Shown: piece after piece, positions 1-9,205 of the stretch
Numbering within the stretch: the stretch's first letter is position 1
How the letters are laid out: the number at the start of each line of letters is the position of its first letter
Assembly (NCBI GenBank): GCA_965215765.1
Contig: OZ244118.1
Coordinates: forward strand, 1,922,001-1,986,000
Length of the DNA: 64,000 nt
Origin: G965212025 sp965215765
Lineage (GTDB): Bacteria > Pseudomonadota > Gammaproteobacteria > Poriferisulfidales > Oxydemutatoraceae
Direction of reading: 5' to 3'
Program-made: the position numbers and the translations under genes
Notes under the pieces: generated by a model
Seen by the model: only the letters and a program-made list of their open reading frames with translations
The model's database searches: none
What the model was told of the DNA's origin: nothing

Positions 1-1011
1 TCGCGACATCTTCAGGAGTTCTCTTTTGTCAATAGCAAGTCCCTTTCCTGCCTCATACGGAAACTTGTCCAAAAGATTGACAACATGCTCCTGTAAAGAC
101 ACTGTCGGCGTTAAAATTTTGACACAGGGCACGTAACCAGAAACCGTAGGTACATAACTCTTTACTTCCACGCCAGGAAATGAAGTGGCTTCAAACTTTC
201 CTTGATCTGCCTCATTAACATCATCGGATTCCGACCATTTAAACATAGCCTCATCTGTTTCGCCATGTGGTTCTGTGGCCATGAATTTGAGAAAATCCGT
301 AGCTGTTGAGATGCGTTCTTCCTTCTCCGCAATCGACTGAACATCAGAGCCGCAGTTCTCAAGGTCAAGAGTTGTTTCAGCGTTTTCGCCGTCTACGTGT
401 GGCCGCAACACCTCATCGGCAAGCATAACAGCGGTCATGCAATCCAAGGCAGCAAGGCCGCACACATTTTTTGGCTGTCCCTCAGCCTCAGAAAACTCTG
501 CGTCTAACAAAGAATCGGCCTTTATGTACCTCTGTTGACCGTTAACGGACGACAAGGAGGAGCTTGATTTGTCAATCCATCCGGCGCGTTGGGTGATAGA
601 GTAAGCAGTCCCTGTTGTGTAAGGAGCCCCTGCTGTTTCAGCATATTCTCCCAAGCTCTGGACTTGCCTGACAAACTTTCGAGAAGTGACACCACGCGTT
701 CGCAAAAGAGTCAACCTCTCTTCTATTTGATCCTTCGCACCTCCATCACCACCAGCACCATAATCACGGACTCTTGCTAACGGCGCGAATTTCTCCAAAT
801 CCCGCAAGGCATCAAGGCGCATTTCCTTCACGTTTTTTCGGTAGCTTCCTGAAACATAGTACTTGATGAGGTGAACTGTGCGCTGAAGAAAGGTGGATTT
901 CCCGATGCGGTAGGTGTTTTTCGTTTCGCTGTTGTGCTGCTCGCGCACCAGAACGAAGTCACAGCCAGATAAGCTTTGTGCCGCATTCAGATCATTCAAC
1001 TTCATTCCCAT
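1..1011 (-). CDS. Unknown protein, copy 1 of tandem family (3' end cut by window)
   Basis: The reverse strand reads openly from an ATG at 1011 to the window edge, about 337 codons, so only the last roughly 25 residues are missing. The N-terminal 145 residues are nearly identical to those of the copies at 1793-2878 and 3703-4791. The middle and C-terminal parts differ in patches. I preferred the ATG at 1011 over the TTG at 1020 because a GAGG lies about 10 nt before the ATG and only 2 nt before the TTG. No signal peptide or membrane segment is visible and I recognise no domain. Being multicopy, soluble-looking and patchily variable, it could be a secreted effector or a decorating protein, but nothing in the sequence proves this. 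Confidence 0.6.
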   Translation of the reverse strand, partial: MGMKLNDLNAAQSLSGCDFVLVREQHNSETKNTYRIGKSTFLQRTVHLIKYYVSGSYRKNVKEMRLDALRDLEKFAPLARVRDYGAGGDGGAKDQIEERLTLLRTRGVTSRKFVRQVQSLGEYAETAGAPYTTGTAYSITQRAGWIDKSSSSLSSVNGQQRYIKADSLLDAEFSEAEGQPKNVCGLAALDCMTAVMLADEVLRPHVDGENAETTLDLENCGSDVQSIAEKEERISTATDFLKFMATEPHGETDEAMFKWSESDDVNEADQGKFEATSFPGVEVKSYVPTVSGYVPCVKILTPTVSLQEHVVNLLDKFPYEAGKGLAIDKRELLKMSR

Positions 1012-1792
1012 TTCAATCAAACCTCATGTTAAAAACAACCATTCACTTGTTATATTTTAACGCGTATCCCCGGCAGGAGCAAGATCGTGCATTTGGAGCG
1101 GGTGACAAAGCAGCCTGATTTCTCGCGAAAACACTTTCAGTAAGGCGCGTGAAGCTAACGATGACATGGAGCCACGAGGCAGCCACGTAAAGAAAACTCA
1201 GCTACAGGCAGTGGACAACAACGACTTTTGCAGTCGTAGACACACAATCAGCGGCAAAAAAGTTCCAGGCAGATACGAGATCCGGCACTGCTTCCCTGGC
1301 AGCACATCATAAAACACGGGCGGTGTCCAAGTGATCTCTTAGGGTCTACGTTCCAAATTCCTTTGGAGAACACAAATATATATAAAACCTGACTTATGAC
1401 CACCCCTGCAGCAACACTCAATGGTCGAGCTCACGCATGTTCCAGGCACTGCTGTTCTAAAATCTTGATGGAATCTATGCAAAACCAAACTTTAACCTGA
1501 CCATTACTTTTAGCTTCAAACACGCAGTTAACAAGTGACGCCAAATGAATGTTTTATTTCTAAGACTTAGATGAAATGCGGTCTATCTGCCTAATATATG
1601 AGCAGTTAGACAATTCAGTCTTTGAGGCTAAAAACAGAACTGATTCTACACTATTTGGTGAATGACACTTAATCAGTGAGACACCTCTGGTTTACCTGAG
1701 CCGCTTTCCCCAAGTGCCACGGTTCCATCTACCATCTGCCCAAGCACCATTTTGCCAATGTCGGTGGGGTAAACTCTCGAAACATGTTTCTG
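1012..1792. other. Repeated intergenic spacer between copies 1 and 2
   Basis: This 781-bp spacer recurs almost unchanged at 2879-3702 and its proximal part again at 4792-5060. It holds the upstream region of copy 1 and, near 1710-1754, the minisatellite that follows copy 2. I see no convincing gene. A weak AT-rich box (reverse strand, near 1050) could be a -10 element for copy 1. Confidence 0.5.
1710..1754. repeat. 15-bp minisatellite, 3 units
   Basis: Three 15-bp units of the form CCAAGTGCCACGGTT lie just after the stop codon of copy 2. On the reverse strand they encode a five-residue repeat with one Trp per unit. The equivalent site after copy 3 has six units. Confidence 0.8.
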
Positions 1793-2878
1793 CTAATTGA
1801 GAAATTTGAGCAGCTTGTCTAATACCCACTTATGTTCCTGTGCGTTAATAAATTTCCCTTCTCTTTCTGCTCCTCGCGACATCTCCAGGACTTTTCCTTT
1901 GTCAATAGCAAGTCCCTTTCCTTCCTCGTACGGAAACTTGTCCAAAAGATTGAGAACATGCTGCTGTAAATTTTTTGACGGCGTTAAAATTCTGACACGG
2001 CGCGCGAAATCAGAGCTTCCACAACCCTGTACTACCACGCCAGGAAATGAAGTGGCTTCAAATTTTCCTTGATCTGCCTCATCAACATCCTTGAAACTCG
2101 ACCATTTGTACATAAACATACCTGTTCCGCCACGCGGTTCTGTGGCCAGGAATTTGAGAAAATCCGTAGCTGTGGAGATGCGCTCTTCCTTCTCCGCAAT
2201 TGACTGAACATCAGAGCCGCAGTTGTCAAGGTCAGGAGTTGTTTCAGGGTTATTGTTGTCTACCTGAGGCCGCAACACACCATCGGCAAGCAGAACAGAA
2301 GTCATGCAATCCAAGGCAGCAAGGCCGCTCACCTTTTTTTGCGATCCCCCAACCTCAATAAACTGTGCGTCCCACACAGAATCGGACTTTATGTACCTCT
2401 GTTGACCATTAACGGACGACAACGAGGAGCTTGATTTGTCAATCCATCCGGCGCGTTGGGTGATAGAGTAAGCAATCCCTGTTGTGTAAGGAGCCCCTGC
2501 TGTTTCAGCATATTCTCCCAAGCTCTGGACTTGCCTGACAAACTTTCGAGAAGTGACACCACGCGTTCGCAAAAGAGTCAACCTCTCTTCTATTTGATCC
2601 TTCGCACCTCCATCACCACCAGCACCATAATCACGGACTCTTGCTAACGGCGCGAATTTCTCCAAATCCCGCAAGGCATCAAGGCGCATTTCCTTCACGT
2701 TTTTTCGGTAGCTTCCTGAAACATAGTACTTGATGAGGTGAACTGCGCGCTGAAGAAAGGTGGATTTCCCGATGCGGTAGGTGTTTTTCGTTTCGCTGTT
2801 GTGCTGCTCGCGCACCAGAACGAAGTCACAGCCAGATAAGCTTTGTGCCGCATTCAGATCATTTAACTTCATTCCCAT
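1793..2878 (-). CDS. Unknown protein, copy 2 of tandem family
   Basis: A complete 361-residue reading frame starts at an ATG with a GAGG about 10 nt upstream; a TTG three codons earlier is too close to that box. The N-terminus (MGMKLNDLNAAQSLSGCDF) and the segment around residues 20-145 are basic and almost identical in all three copies. The C-terminal LDKFPYEEGKGLAIDKGKVL and WVLDKLLKFLN are also shared. Residues about 155-185, 205-215 and 255-300 differ strongly between copies. It has no signal peptide, membrane helix or catalytic motif that I know. The family is unrecognised. Function is open; a secreted host- or competitor-directed protein is only a guess from copy number and patchy variation. 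Confidence 0.75.
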   Translation of the reverse strand: MGMKLNDLNAAQSLSGCDFVLVREQHNSETKNTYRIGKSTFLQRAVHLIKYYVSGSYRKNVKEMRLDALRDLEKFAPLARVRDYGAGGDGGAKDQIEERLTLLRTRGVTSRKFVRQVQSLGEYAETAGAPYTTGIAYSITQRAGWIDKSSSSLSSVNGQQRYIKSDSVWDAQFIEVGGSQKKVSGLAALDCMTSVLLADGVLRPQVDNNNPETTPDLDNCGSDVQSIAEKEERISTATDFLKFLATEPRGGTGMFMYKWSSFKDVDEADQGKFEATSFPGVVVQGCGSSDFARRVRILTPSKNLQQHVLNLLDKFPYEEGKGLAIDKGKVLEMSRGAEREGKFINAQEHKWVLDKLLKFLN

Positions 2879-3702
2879 TTCAATCAAACCTCATGTTAAA
2901 AACAACCATTCACTTGTTATATTTTAACGCGTATCCCCGGCAGGAGCAAGATCGTGCATTTGGAGCGGGTGACAAAGCAGCCTGATTTCTCGCGAAAACA
3001 CTTTCAGTAAGGCGCGTGAAGCTAACGATGACATGGAGCCACGAGGCAGCCACGTAAAGAAAACTCAGCTACAGGCAGTGGACAACAACGACTTCTACAG
3101 TCGTAGACACACAATCAGCGGCAAAAAAGTTCCAGGCAGATACGGGATCTGCACCGCTTCCCTGGCGGCACATCATAAAACACGGGCGGTGGCCAAGTGA
3201 TCTCTTAGGGTCTACGCTCCAAATTCCTTTGGAGAACACAAATATATATAAAACCTGACTTATGACCACCCCTGCAGCAACACTCAATGGTCGAGCTCAC
3301 GCATGTTCCAGGCACTGCTGTTCTAAAACCTTGATGGAATCTATGCAAAACCAAACTTTAACCTGACCATTACTTTTAGCTTCAAACACGCAGTTAACAA
3401 GTGACGCCAAATGAATGTTCTATTTCTAAGACTTAGATGAGATGCAGTCTATCTGCCTAATATATGAACAGTTAGACAATTCAGTCTTTGAGGCTAAAAA
3501 CAGAACTGATTCTACACTATCTGGTGAATGACACTTAATCAGTGAGACACCTCTGGTTTACCTGAGCCGCTTTCCCAAACGCCATCTCTCCAAACGCCAT
3601 CATTCCACCTGCCATCGACCCAAGTGCCACGGTTCCACCTACCATCTACCCAAGCACCATTTTGCCAATGTCGGTGGGGTAAACTCTCGAAACATGTTTC
3701 TG
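2879..3702. other. Repeated spacer between copies 2 and 3, with minisatellite
   Basis: This is the second copy of the spacer at 1012-1792, differing by scattered substitutions and by three extra minisatellite units. A 66-residue reverse-strand frame (3539-3739) starts inside the end of copy 3 and runs through the minisatellite; I do not count it as a gene. No other coding signal is seen. Confidence 0.5.
3575..3664 (-). repeat. 15-bp minisatellite encoding Trp-Gly pentapeptides, 6 units
   Basis: Six 15-bp units lie 39 bp past the stop codon of copy 3. On the reverse strand, in the +1 frame relative to the gene, they encode a repeat with Gly-x-Trp at each step (GAWVDGRWNRGTWVDGRW). The frame is preserved through all units and ends at a TGA near 3539. 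It may be an alternative C-terminal extension reached by frameshift, or the remnant of a repeat protein. Confidence 0.6.
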
Positions 3703-4791
3703 CTAATTGAGAAATTTGAGCAGCTTGTCTAATACCCACTTCTGTTGCTGTGCGGGCATTTCCCCTTCTCCTTCTGCTCCTCGCAACATATCCAGGACTT
3801 TTCCTTTGTCAATAGCAAGTCCCTTTCCTTCCTCGTACGGAAACTTGTCCAAAAGATTGAGAACATGTTGCTGTAACTCTTCAATCGGCGTTAAAATTCT
3901 GACACGGGGCACAAAACCAGGGGCCGTACTTCCATAATCCTGTACTACCAAGCCAGGAAATGAAGTGACTACAAATTTCCCTCGATCTGCCTCACCAACA
4001 TCCCGGGAACCCGACCATTTGAACATAAACTCATCTGTTTCGCCATGCGGTTCTGTGGCCAAGAATTTGAGAAAATCCGTAGCTGTTGAGATGCGTTCTT
4101 CCTTCGCATCAATTGACTGAGCATCAGAGCCAAAACTGTCAAGGTCAGGAGTTGTTTCAGCGTTTTCGCCGTCTACGTGTGGCCGCAACACACCATCGGC
4201 AAGCAGAACAGAAGTCATACAATCCAAGGCAGCAAGGCCGCACACATTTTTTGGCTGTCCGTCAATATCAACAAGCTCTGCGACAGACAAAGGACCGACT
4301 TTAATGTACCTCTGGCATCCGGTTTCGGACGACAAGGAGGAGCTTGATTTGTCAATCCATCCGGCGCGTTGGGAAATAGAGTAAGCAGTCCCTGTTGTGT
4401 AATGAGCCCCTGCTGTTTCAGCAAATTCCCCCAAGCTCTGGACTTGGCTGACAAACTTTCGAGAAGTGACACCACGCGTTCGCAAAAGAGTCAACCTCTC
4501 TTCTATTTGATCCTTCGCACCTCCATCACCACCAGCACCATAATCACGGACTCTTGCTAACGGCGCGAATTTCTCCAAATCCCGCAGAGCATCAAGGCGC
4601 ATTTCCTTCACGTTTTTTCGGTAGTTTCCTGAAACATAGTACTTGATGAGGTGAACTGTGCGCTGAAGAAAGGTGGATTTCCCGATGCGATAGGTGTTTT
4701 TCGTGTCGCCGTAGTGCTGCTCGCGCACCAGAACGAAGTCACAGCCAGATAAGCTTTGTGCCGCATTCAGATCATTTAACTTCATTCCCAT
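3703..4791 (-). CDS. Unknown protein, copy 3 of tandem family
   Basis: A 362-residue reading frame whose ATG has the same GAGG spacing as the other copies. Residues 1-145 match copies 1 and 2 almost exactly. The central and late patches (about 155-185, 205-215, 255-300) are different in nearly every residue, and the tail (GAEGEGEMPAQQQKWVLDK) also differs. The number of residues changes by only one, so variation is mostly by substitution and small in-frame indels. Overlapping its 3' end in another frame is the pentapeptide minisatellite. I recognise no family. It is the copy nearest the end of the array. Confidence 0.75.
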   Translation of the reverse strand: MGMKLNDLNAAQSLSGCDFVLVREQHYGDTKNTYRIGKSTFLQRTVHLIKYYVSGNYRKNVKEMRLDALRDLEKFAPLARVRDYGAGGDGGAKDQIEERLTLLRTRGVTSRKFVSQVQSLGEFAETAGAHYTTGTAYSISQRAGWIDKSSSSLSSETGCQRYIKVGPLSVAELVDIDGQPKNVCGLAALDCMTSVLLADGVLRPHVDGENAETTPDLDSFGSDAQSIDAKEERISTATDFLKFLATEPHGETDEFMFKWSGSRDVGEADRGKFVVTSFPGLVVQDYGSTAPGFVPRVRILTPIEELQQHVLNLLDKFPYEEGKGLAIDKGKVLDMLRGAEGEGEMPAQQQKWVLDKLLKFLN

Positions 4792-5549
4792 TTCAATCAA
4801 ACCTCATGTTAAAAACAACCATTCACTTGATGTATTTTAACGCACATCCCCGGCAGGAGCAAGATTGTGCATTTGGAGCGGGTGACAAAGCAGCCTGATT
4901 TCTCGCGAAAACACTTTCAGTAAGGCGAGTGAAGCTAACGATGACATGGAGCCACGAGGCAGCCACGTAAAGAAAACTCAGCTACAGCCCGTGGACAACA
5001 ACGACTTCTGCAGTCGTAGACACACAATCAGCGGCAAAAAAGTTCCAGGCAGATACGGGATCTGCACCACTTCTCTAATACAACCATTTGGCCTAGCAGG
5101 CATTGCACTCATTGTAAAGGACTAGAATACATAATAGATACTTTGTCAGGAAATATTTATTTGTTTGTCTACAGTCGCAGACACCACAATCAGCGGCAAG
5201 AAAGTTCCAAGCAGATACGGGATCCGGCACTGCTTCTCTGATACAACCATTGATCTAGCAGGCTTTGCACTCATTGTAAAGGACTAGAATACATAACAGA
5301 CACTTCATCAGGAGACATATCGTTGTTTGGGGGAACATGCGCGTACTTTAAACATAACTATTGACTTTGGTTGCAACATATAGGACAATACACGCTTGTT
5401 ATAAATAAAGGAGATTACCCATGAAACAGAATTATACTATATTTTATATGACTGCAACAAGATCATGCGCAAATGGTCAAGTGCATTAATATGGTATTTT
5501 CTATCATAATGACTTTCTTATATCGCAACTTTCTCCGTAGGATATTTTC
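4792..5549. other. Intergenic region upstream of the tandem family
   Basis: The first 270 bp repeat the spacer seen upstream of copies 1 and 2. The middle holds the short tandem duplication at 5011-5320. The last 200 bp are AT-rich and lead to the small membrane protein gene; I see no gene in them. Confidence 0.5.
5011..5320. repeat. 161-bp direct tandem duplication
   Basis: A segment beginning cagtcgtagacac at 5011 recurs from 5172 with scattered substitutions. Both copies contain the stretch cactcattgtaaaggactag. It is non-coding. Confidence 0.7.
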
Positions 5550-5789
5550 ATGATACTTCCGATTTTATTGAGAGTTATTCTAATTGCACTAGCTTTGGCG
5601 ACACCCGTGCCTATTATGAGCATAACAGGAACTGTAAACGTAGTGGCAGTAATTGTAAACGGATTCGTAAACACGATGAAAATAATCGCAGGTACACTCG
5701 TAATCATATACGTAGCCACACTACTGGCAATGCCCGAACCGGGAAAATTCGCCCTGGAAATACTGGGCAAACTCATTGACAAGCTTTAG
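5550..5789 (+). CDS. Small membrane protein, 79 aa, unknown
   Basis: The ATG has an AGGA box seven nt upstream, which makes translation likely. The product is strongly hydrophobic from residue 2 to about 60, with probably two or three membrane helices, then a short charged tail (EPGKFALEILGKLIDKL). I know no family with this pattern. It converges on tsaB, and its last 31 codons are part of the 389-bp repeat, so that tail is found twice more (to 6178 and to 6567) behind antisense tsaB fragments. A small toxin-like or accessory membrane peptide would fit its size, but no partner gene is visible. Confidence 0.55.
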   Translation: MILPILLRVILIALALATPVPIMSITGTVNVVAVIVNGFVNTMKIIAGTLVIIYVATLLAMPEPGKFALEILGKLIDKL

Positions 5790-5810
5790 CTCCTCAACCT
5801 TACCCACCCC

Positions 5811-6086
5811 GGGTGTCCGCAGGTGGGGCTCTGACAACCTGATCGCGCAAACACACCGGCATGGCATCGCCAGGGGAAACAGTGTTCCCGCTCAGCACAT
5901 CACGGGAGGCCAGGCTCAGCATGGTTCTGGCGTGCGGCAACAGTGCCTTGTCCGGAACCACCCCGCCCGCCAAACCGCGAACAAGTGCCGGATACTCGCT
6001 GAAACCACTGCCGCCGACCGACCCTTTAAAATCTGCCAACCCTGGCACATCTTCCGGAGCACTCACTCTCTCTGGCGAATCCGGAA
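5811..6086 (-). pseudogene. tsaB 3' fragment, repeat copy 1
   Basis: This reverse-strand fragment encodes about the last 90 residues of TsaB, from PDSPERVSAPEDVPG to VRAPP, without start or N-terminal domain. It is a by-product of the 389-bp repeat. The frame upstream of it is antisense membrane-gene sequence and not TsaB. Confidence 0.8.
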
Positions 6087-6199
6087 TCGTAATCATATAC
6101 GTAGCCACACTACTGGCAATGCCCGAACCGGAAAAATTCGCCCTGGAAATACTGAGCCAACTCATTAACAAGCTTTAGCTCCTCAACCTTACCCACCCC

Positions 6200-6475
6200 G
6201 GGTGCCCGCAGGTGGGGCTCTGACGACCTGATCGCGCAAATACACCGGCATGGCATCACCAGGGGAAACAGTGTTCCCGCTCAGCACATCACGGGAGGCC
6301 AGGCTCAGCATGGTTCTGGTGTGCGGCAACAGCGCCTTGTCCGGAACCACCCCGCCCGCCAAACCGCGAACAAGTGCCGGATACTCGCTGAAACCACTGC
6401 CGCCAACCGACCCTTTGAAATCTGCCAACCCTGGCACATCTTCCGGAGCACTCACTCTCTCTGGCGAATCCGGAA
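6200..6475 (-). pseudogene. tsaB 3' fragment, repeat copy 2
   Basis: Same fragment as at 5811-6086 with a few substitutions. It cannot make a working TsaB because the nucleotide-binding N-terminal half is absent. Confidence 0.8.
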
Positions 6476-6587
6476 TCGTAGTCATATACGTAGCCACACT
6501 ACTGGCAATGACCGAACCGGGAAAATTCGCCCTGGAAATACTGGGCAAACTCATTGGCACGTTTTAGCCCTTCAAACCTTACCCGCC

Positions 6588-7274
6588 TCAGGAGTCAGCA
6601 GGTGGGGCTCTGACGACCTGATCGCGCAAATACACCGGCATGGCATCGCCAGGGGAAACAATGTTCCCGCTCAGCACATCACGGGAGGCCAGGCTCAGCA
6701 TGGTTCTGGCGTGCGGCAACAGTGCCTTGTCCGGAACCACCCCGCCCGCCAAACCGCGAACAAGTGCCGGATACTCGCTGAAACCACTGCCGCCGACCGA
6801 CCCTTTAAAATCTGCCAACCCTGGCACATCTTCCGGAGCACTCACTCTCTCTGGCGAATCCGGAACCACCAAGCCATCTGCCGAGTCGCGTGAAAAATAA
6901 GCCGAATACACTTCGCCCATACGGGCATCGAGAGCCACAAAGACCCGCTCCGCCTGGTGGCGATAAACCAGTTCTTGAGCCATGGCAGCAAGGTCAGATA
7001 CCGGAACGAGAGGAATCTTCCAGGCAAAACCCAGGCTTTTCGCAAGAGACAGGGCAACCCGGATTCCGGTAAACATGCCGGGTCCCTGCCCGAAAACAAT
7101 GGCATCAAAATCTCTTTTCCCGAGACCGGACTCATGAAGCAATTCTTCGCACATTTCAAAAATGTACCTGTTGTGGTGCTCTACCCCCATCTTGCTACGT
7201 GAAAAAATATGCTCACCATTTTGCACTGCCACGCTGCACCGCCGAGTCGCCGTATCCAGAGCCAATAACTTCAT
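6588..7274 (-). CDS. tsaB: tRNA threonylcarbamoyladenosine biosynthesis protein TsaB
   Basis: TsaB partners TsaD and TsaE to transfer threonylcarbamoyl to A37 of ANN-decoding tRNAs in the cytoplasm. At 228 residues it matches the usual length. The ASKHA-fold N-terminus LALDTATRRCSVAV (3-16), the family loop GPGMFTGIR (64-72) and VALDARMGEVYSA (113-125) are all present. Its ATG overlaps the TGA of the upstream helicase gene (ATGA), so the two are probably translationally coupled; yoaA and tsaB are also neighbours in E. coli. The 3' end lies in a 389-bp repeat, and the last few residues differ between repeat copies. Confidence 0.95.
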   Translation of the reverse strand: MKLLALDTATRRCSVAVQNGEHIFSRSKMGVEHHNRYIFEMCEELLHESGLGKRDFDAIVFGQGPGMFTGIRVALSLAKSLGFAWKIPLVPVSDLAAMAQELVYRHQAERVFVALDARMGEVYSAYFSRDSADGLVVPDSPERVSAPEDVPGLADFKGSVGGSGFSEYPALVRGLAGGVVPDKALLPHARTMLSLASRDVLSGNIVSPGDAMPVYLRDQVVRAPPADS

Positions 7275-9205
7275 TGCAAATATTTTCTCAGTTGCAACAG
7301 CTTTCTGGTTCTCGCCATCATTGCCAAAGGCAGACTACCCAGAAAGCGCTTCCCGTAACTATGGCTCAACAGGCGATGGTCACCAATCATGACGACGCCG
7401 CGGTCAGTTTCGCTGCGGATTAACCGCCCGACTCCCTGCCGCAGATCTATGACGGCCTGCGGCAGGACATGATCCATAAAGAAACTTTGATTGTTTTTTT
7501 CTGCCTGTTCCCTGCGTCCTTCCATCAGAGGATCGCCGGGCGCAGCAAAGGGAAGGCGGTCAATGATGACGCAATTAAGGTTTGGACCACTGACATCCAC
7601 GCCTTCCCAGAAACTGGAAGTCCCCAACAATATGGGTCTGGATGCGGAGCAGAAACGTTCAATCAGCTGGCGCTTTGATGCCTGCCCTTGTACCAGAATT
7701 GCATGATTCCTCATTTTCCCCAGCAACTTCGCAGCTTCCTGTAATGCCCGGTGGCTGGTGAACAAAAAAAACACGCCCCCTTCGGACATTTCCACCAGTT
7801 CAACAGCGGCGTCCACCAGTTGCCTCGTATACGTGACTGACTGGGGAGGTGGCAAGTTCGGAGGTAAATAAAGAGCTGCCTGCTGGCGATAATCAAAAGG
7901 TGAATCCAACTGTTCGCTTACGTAATCGTCTATTCCCAGAGAAGAAGCAAAAAAGCTGAAATCTCCATCCACTGCCAGCGTTGCCGAAGTGTAGATCCAG
8001 TTGGCCTGATACTGTGCCCGGTGCGTTTGCAAAACGGGTGCCAAACTCAGGGAGCTGAGATAGATCTTGAACCCTTTGCCGCTTTCGTGACGTACCCAGG
8101 CAACTTGGTTTTCGTGGGCTTCATCAAGCCCTTCAATCTGGCCGTGAAAATCTGCCACTCTTTTAAAAACGTTGCCAAAACTTTCCGAATGTTCCTTGGC
8201 TGGTTCCAAGGCAACCAGAAGAGCCGCCAGCCTGTCGCGCAATTTCCCGACCGCCTTGACGAAGTTCCCATCGTTTTGCAGTTTGCTCCAGGCAACGCTC
8301 TTCGGATGCTTCTCAAGGGCTTTCCCCATCTCCTTGGTGGTGGTGCGCAGTGCTTTGCATCGCACCGCCAGTTGCTCAAAGCTCGGCGATTCCGGCTGTT
8401 GCGAAAGTGCCCGAATATCTGCAAGCAGTTGCCGGATGAGGCTGGCTGAGACCAGGCTGCCAAAGAAATTGTCGGCAATTTTGGCAAGCTGGTGTGCTTC
8501 GTCCACAATAATCGTGTCCGCCTTTGGCAAAATGCTGGCAAACCCCTCCTCTTTCAGTTCCATGTCCGCCAAAAGCAAATGATGGTTCACGACCACCAAG
8601 TCGGCTTCCAGTGCCCGCTTTCTGGCTTCCGCAACAAAGCAGTCATCGTATCTGGGGCACTGCTTGCGAAGGCAGCTTTCCGTGGTCGAAGTCACCGTAC
8701 GCCACAAGGGATCGTTTTCGGGCATTTGACCAAAGCCGGCAATGTCCCCATCCGAACTCTTCCATGTCCACTCCCTGAGGCTCGCAAACACCCCTCTGTT
8801 TCCTTCCTCAAACAGATCCGGTTGCAGCAGTGCTTTGTCCAGCCTTTCGTAGCACACGTAATTGCCCCTGCCTTTCAGCAAAGCAACGTCAACAGGCTTC
8901 TTCAAAACTTTAAGAACCTGTGACAGGTCTTTGTAAAAAAGCTGATCCTGCAAATTTCGGGTGCCAGTGGAGATCACGACTCTTTTCCCTGAAAGGATGG
9001 CCGGAACCAGGTAAGCAAAAGTTTTGCCAATGCCGGTTCCTGCCTCAACCAGCAAGTTTTCCTGGTCTGCGATGGCTTCCGCCACAAGATCAGCCATCTT
9101 CAATTGCTGCGGACGCTCGCAAAAATTGTGAATCGCCCGGGAGAAAGCACCACCGTTCATCAACACAGCAGTGCTGCGCTGCGCCAAGACCTTAGCTTTT
9201 AGCAT
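7271..9205 (-). CDS. yoaA: ATP-dependent DNA helicase, DinG/YoaA family (Fe-S, XPD-like)
   Basis: A superfamily 2 helicase of the XPD/DinG type, likely acting in DNA repair or replication-fork maintenance. Residues RPQQLKMA (31-38) form the Q-motif region, EAGTGIGKT (54-62) is Walker A, four cysteines at 118, 178, 183 and 189 fit the Fe-S cluster, and DEAH lies at 235-238. The C-terminal half has QGVGRLIRSETDRG. YoaA rather than DinG is preferred from length (644 aa) and adjacency to tsaB. The start at 9205 overlaps the end of ispF: the sequence reading ALIMENAKS-stop in one frame reads MLKAK in the other. An internal Met at residue 16 is an alternative. The 5' end is the seed of the array upstream. 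Confidence 0.9.
   Translation of the reverse strand: MLKAKVLAQRSTAVLMNGGAFSRAIHNFCERPQQLKMADLVAEAIADQENLLVEAGTGIGKTFAYLVPAILSGKRVVISTGTRNLQDQLFYKDLSQVLKVLKKPVDVALLKGRGNYVCYERLDKALLQPDLFEEGNRGVFASLREWTWKSSDGDIAGFGQMPENDPLWRTVTSTTESCLRKQCPRYDDCFVAEARKRALEADLVVVNHHLLLADMELKEEGFASILPKADTIIVDEAHQLAKIADNFFGSLVSASLIRQLLADIRALSQQPESPSFEQLAVRCKALRTTTKEMGKALEKHPKSVAWSKLQNDGNFVKAVGKLRDRLAALLVALEPAKEHSESFGNVFKRVADFHGQIEGLDEAHENQVAWVRHESGKGFKIYLSSLSLAPVLQTHRAQYQANWIYTSATLAVDGDFSFFASSLGIDDYVSEQLDSPFDYRQQAALYLPPNLPPPQSVTYTRQLVDAAVELVEMSEGGVFFLFTSHRALQEAAKLLGKMRNHAILVQGQASKRQLIERFCSASRPILLGTSSFWEGVDVSGPNLNCVIIDRLPFAAPGDPLMEGRREQAEKNNQSFFMDHVLPQAVIDLRQGVGRLIRSETDRGVVMIGDHRLLSHSYGKRFLGSLPLAMMARTRKLLQLRKYLQ

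Larger units (their letters stand above)
1..5060. repeat. Tandem 1.87-1.91 kb gene-bearing repeat, about three copies
   Basis: The start codons of the three paralogues lie at 1011, 2878 and 4791, spacings of 1867 and 1913 bp. The spacing difference is almost exactly three 15-bp minisatellite units (3 units at 1710-1754 against 6 at 3575-3664). Coding and spacer parts are both repeated, which points to unequal exchange or slippage. Confidence 0.85.
5698..6865. repeat. 389-bp tandem repeat x3 across the tsaB 3' end
   Basis: The unit starts at tcgtaatcatatacg in the small membrane gene (5698, 6087 and 6476, exact spacing 389 bp) and ends inside tsaB after aatccggaa. It contains the last 31 codons of the membrane gene and about the last 90 codons of tsaB, in convergent arrangement. 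Copies differ by scattered substitutions. The outermost copies leave both genes complete. Confidence 0.9.
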
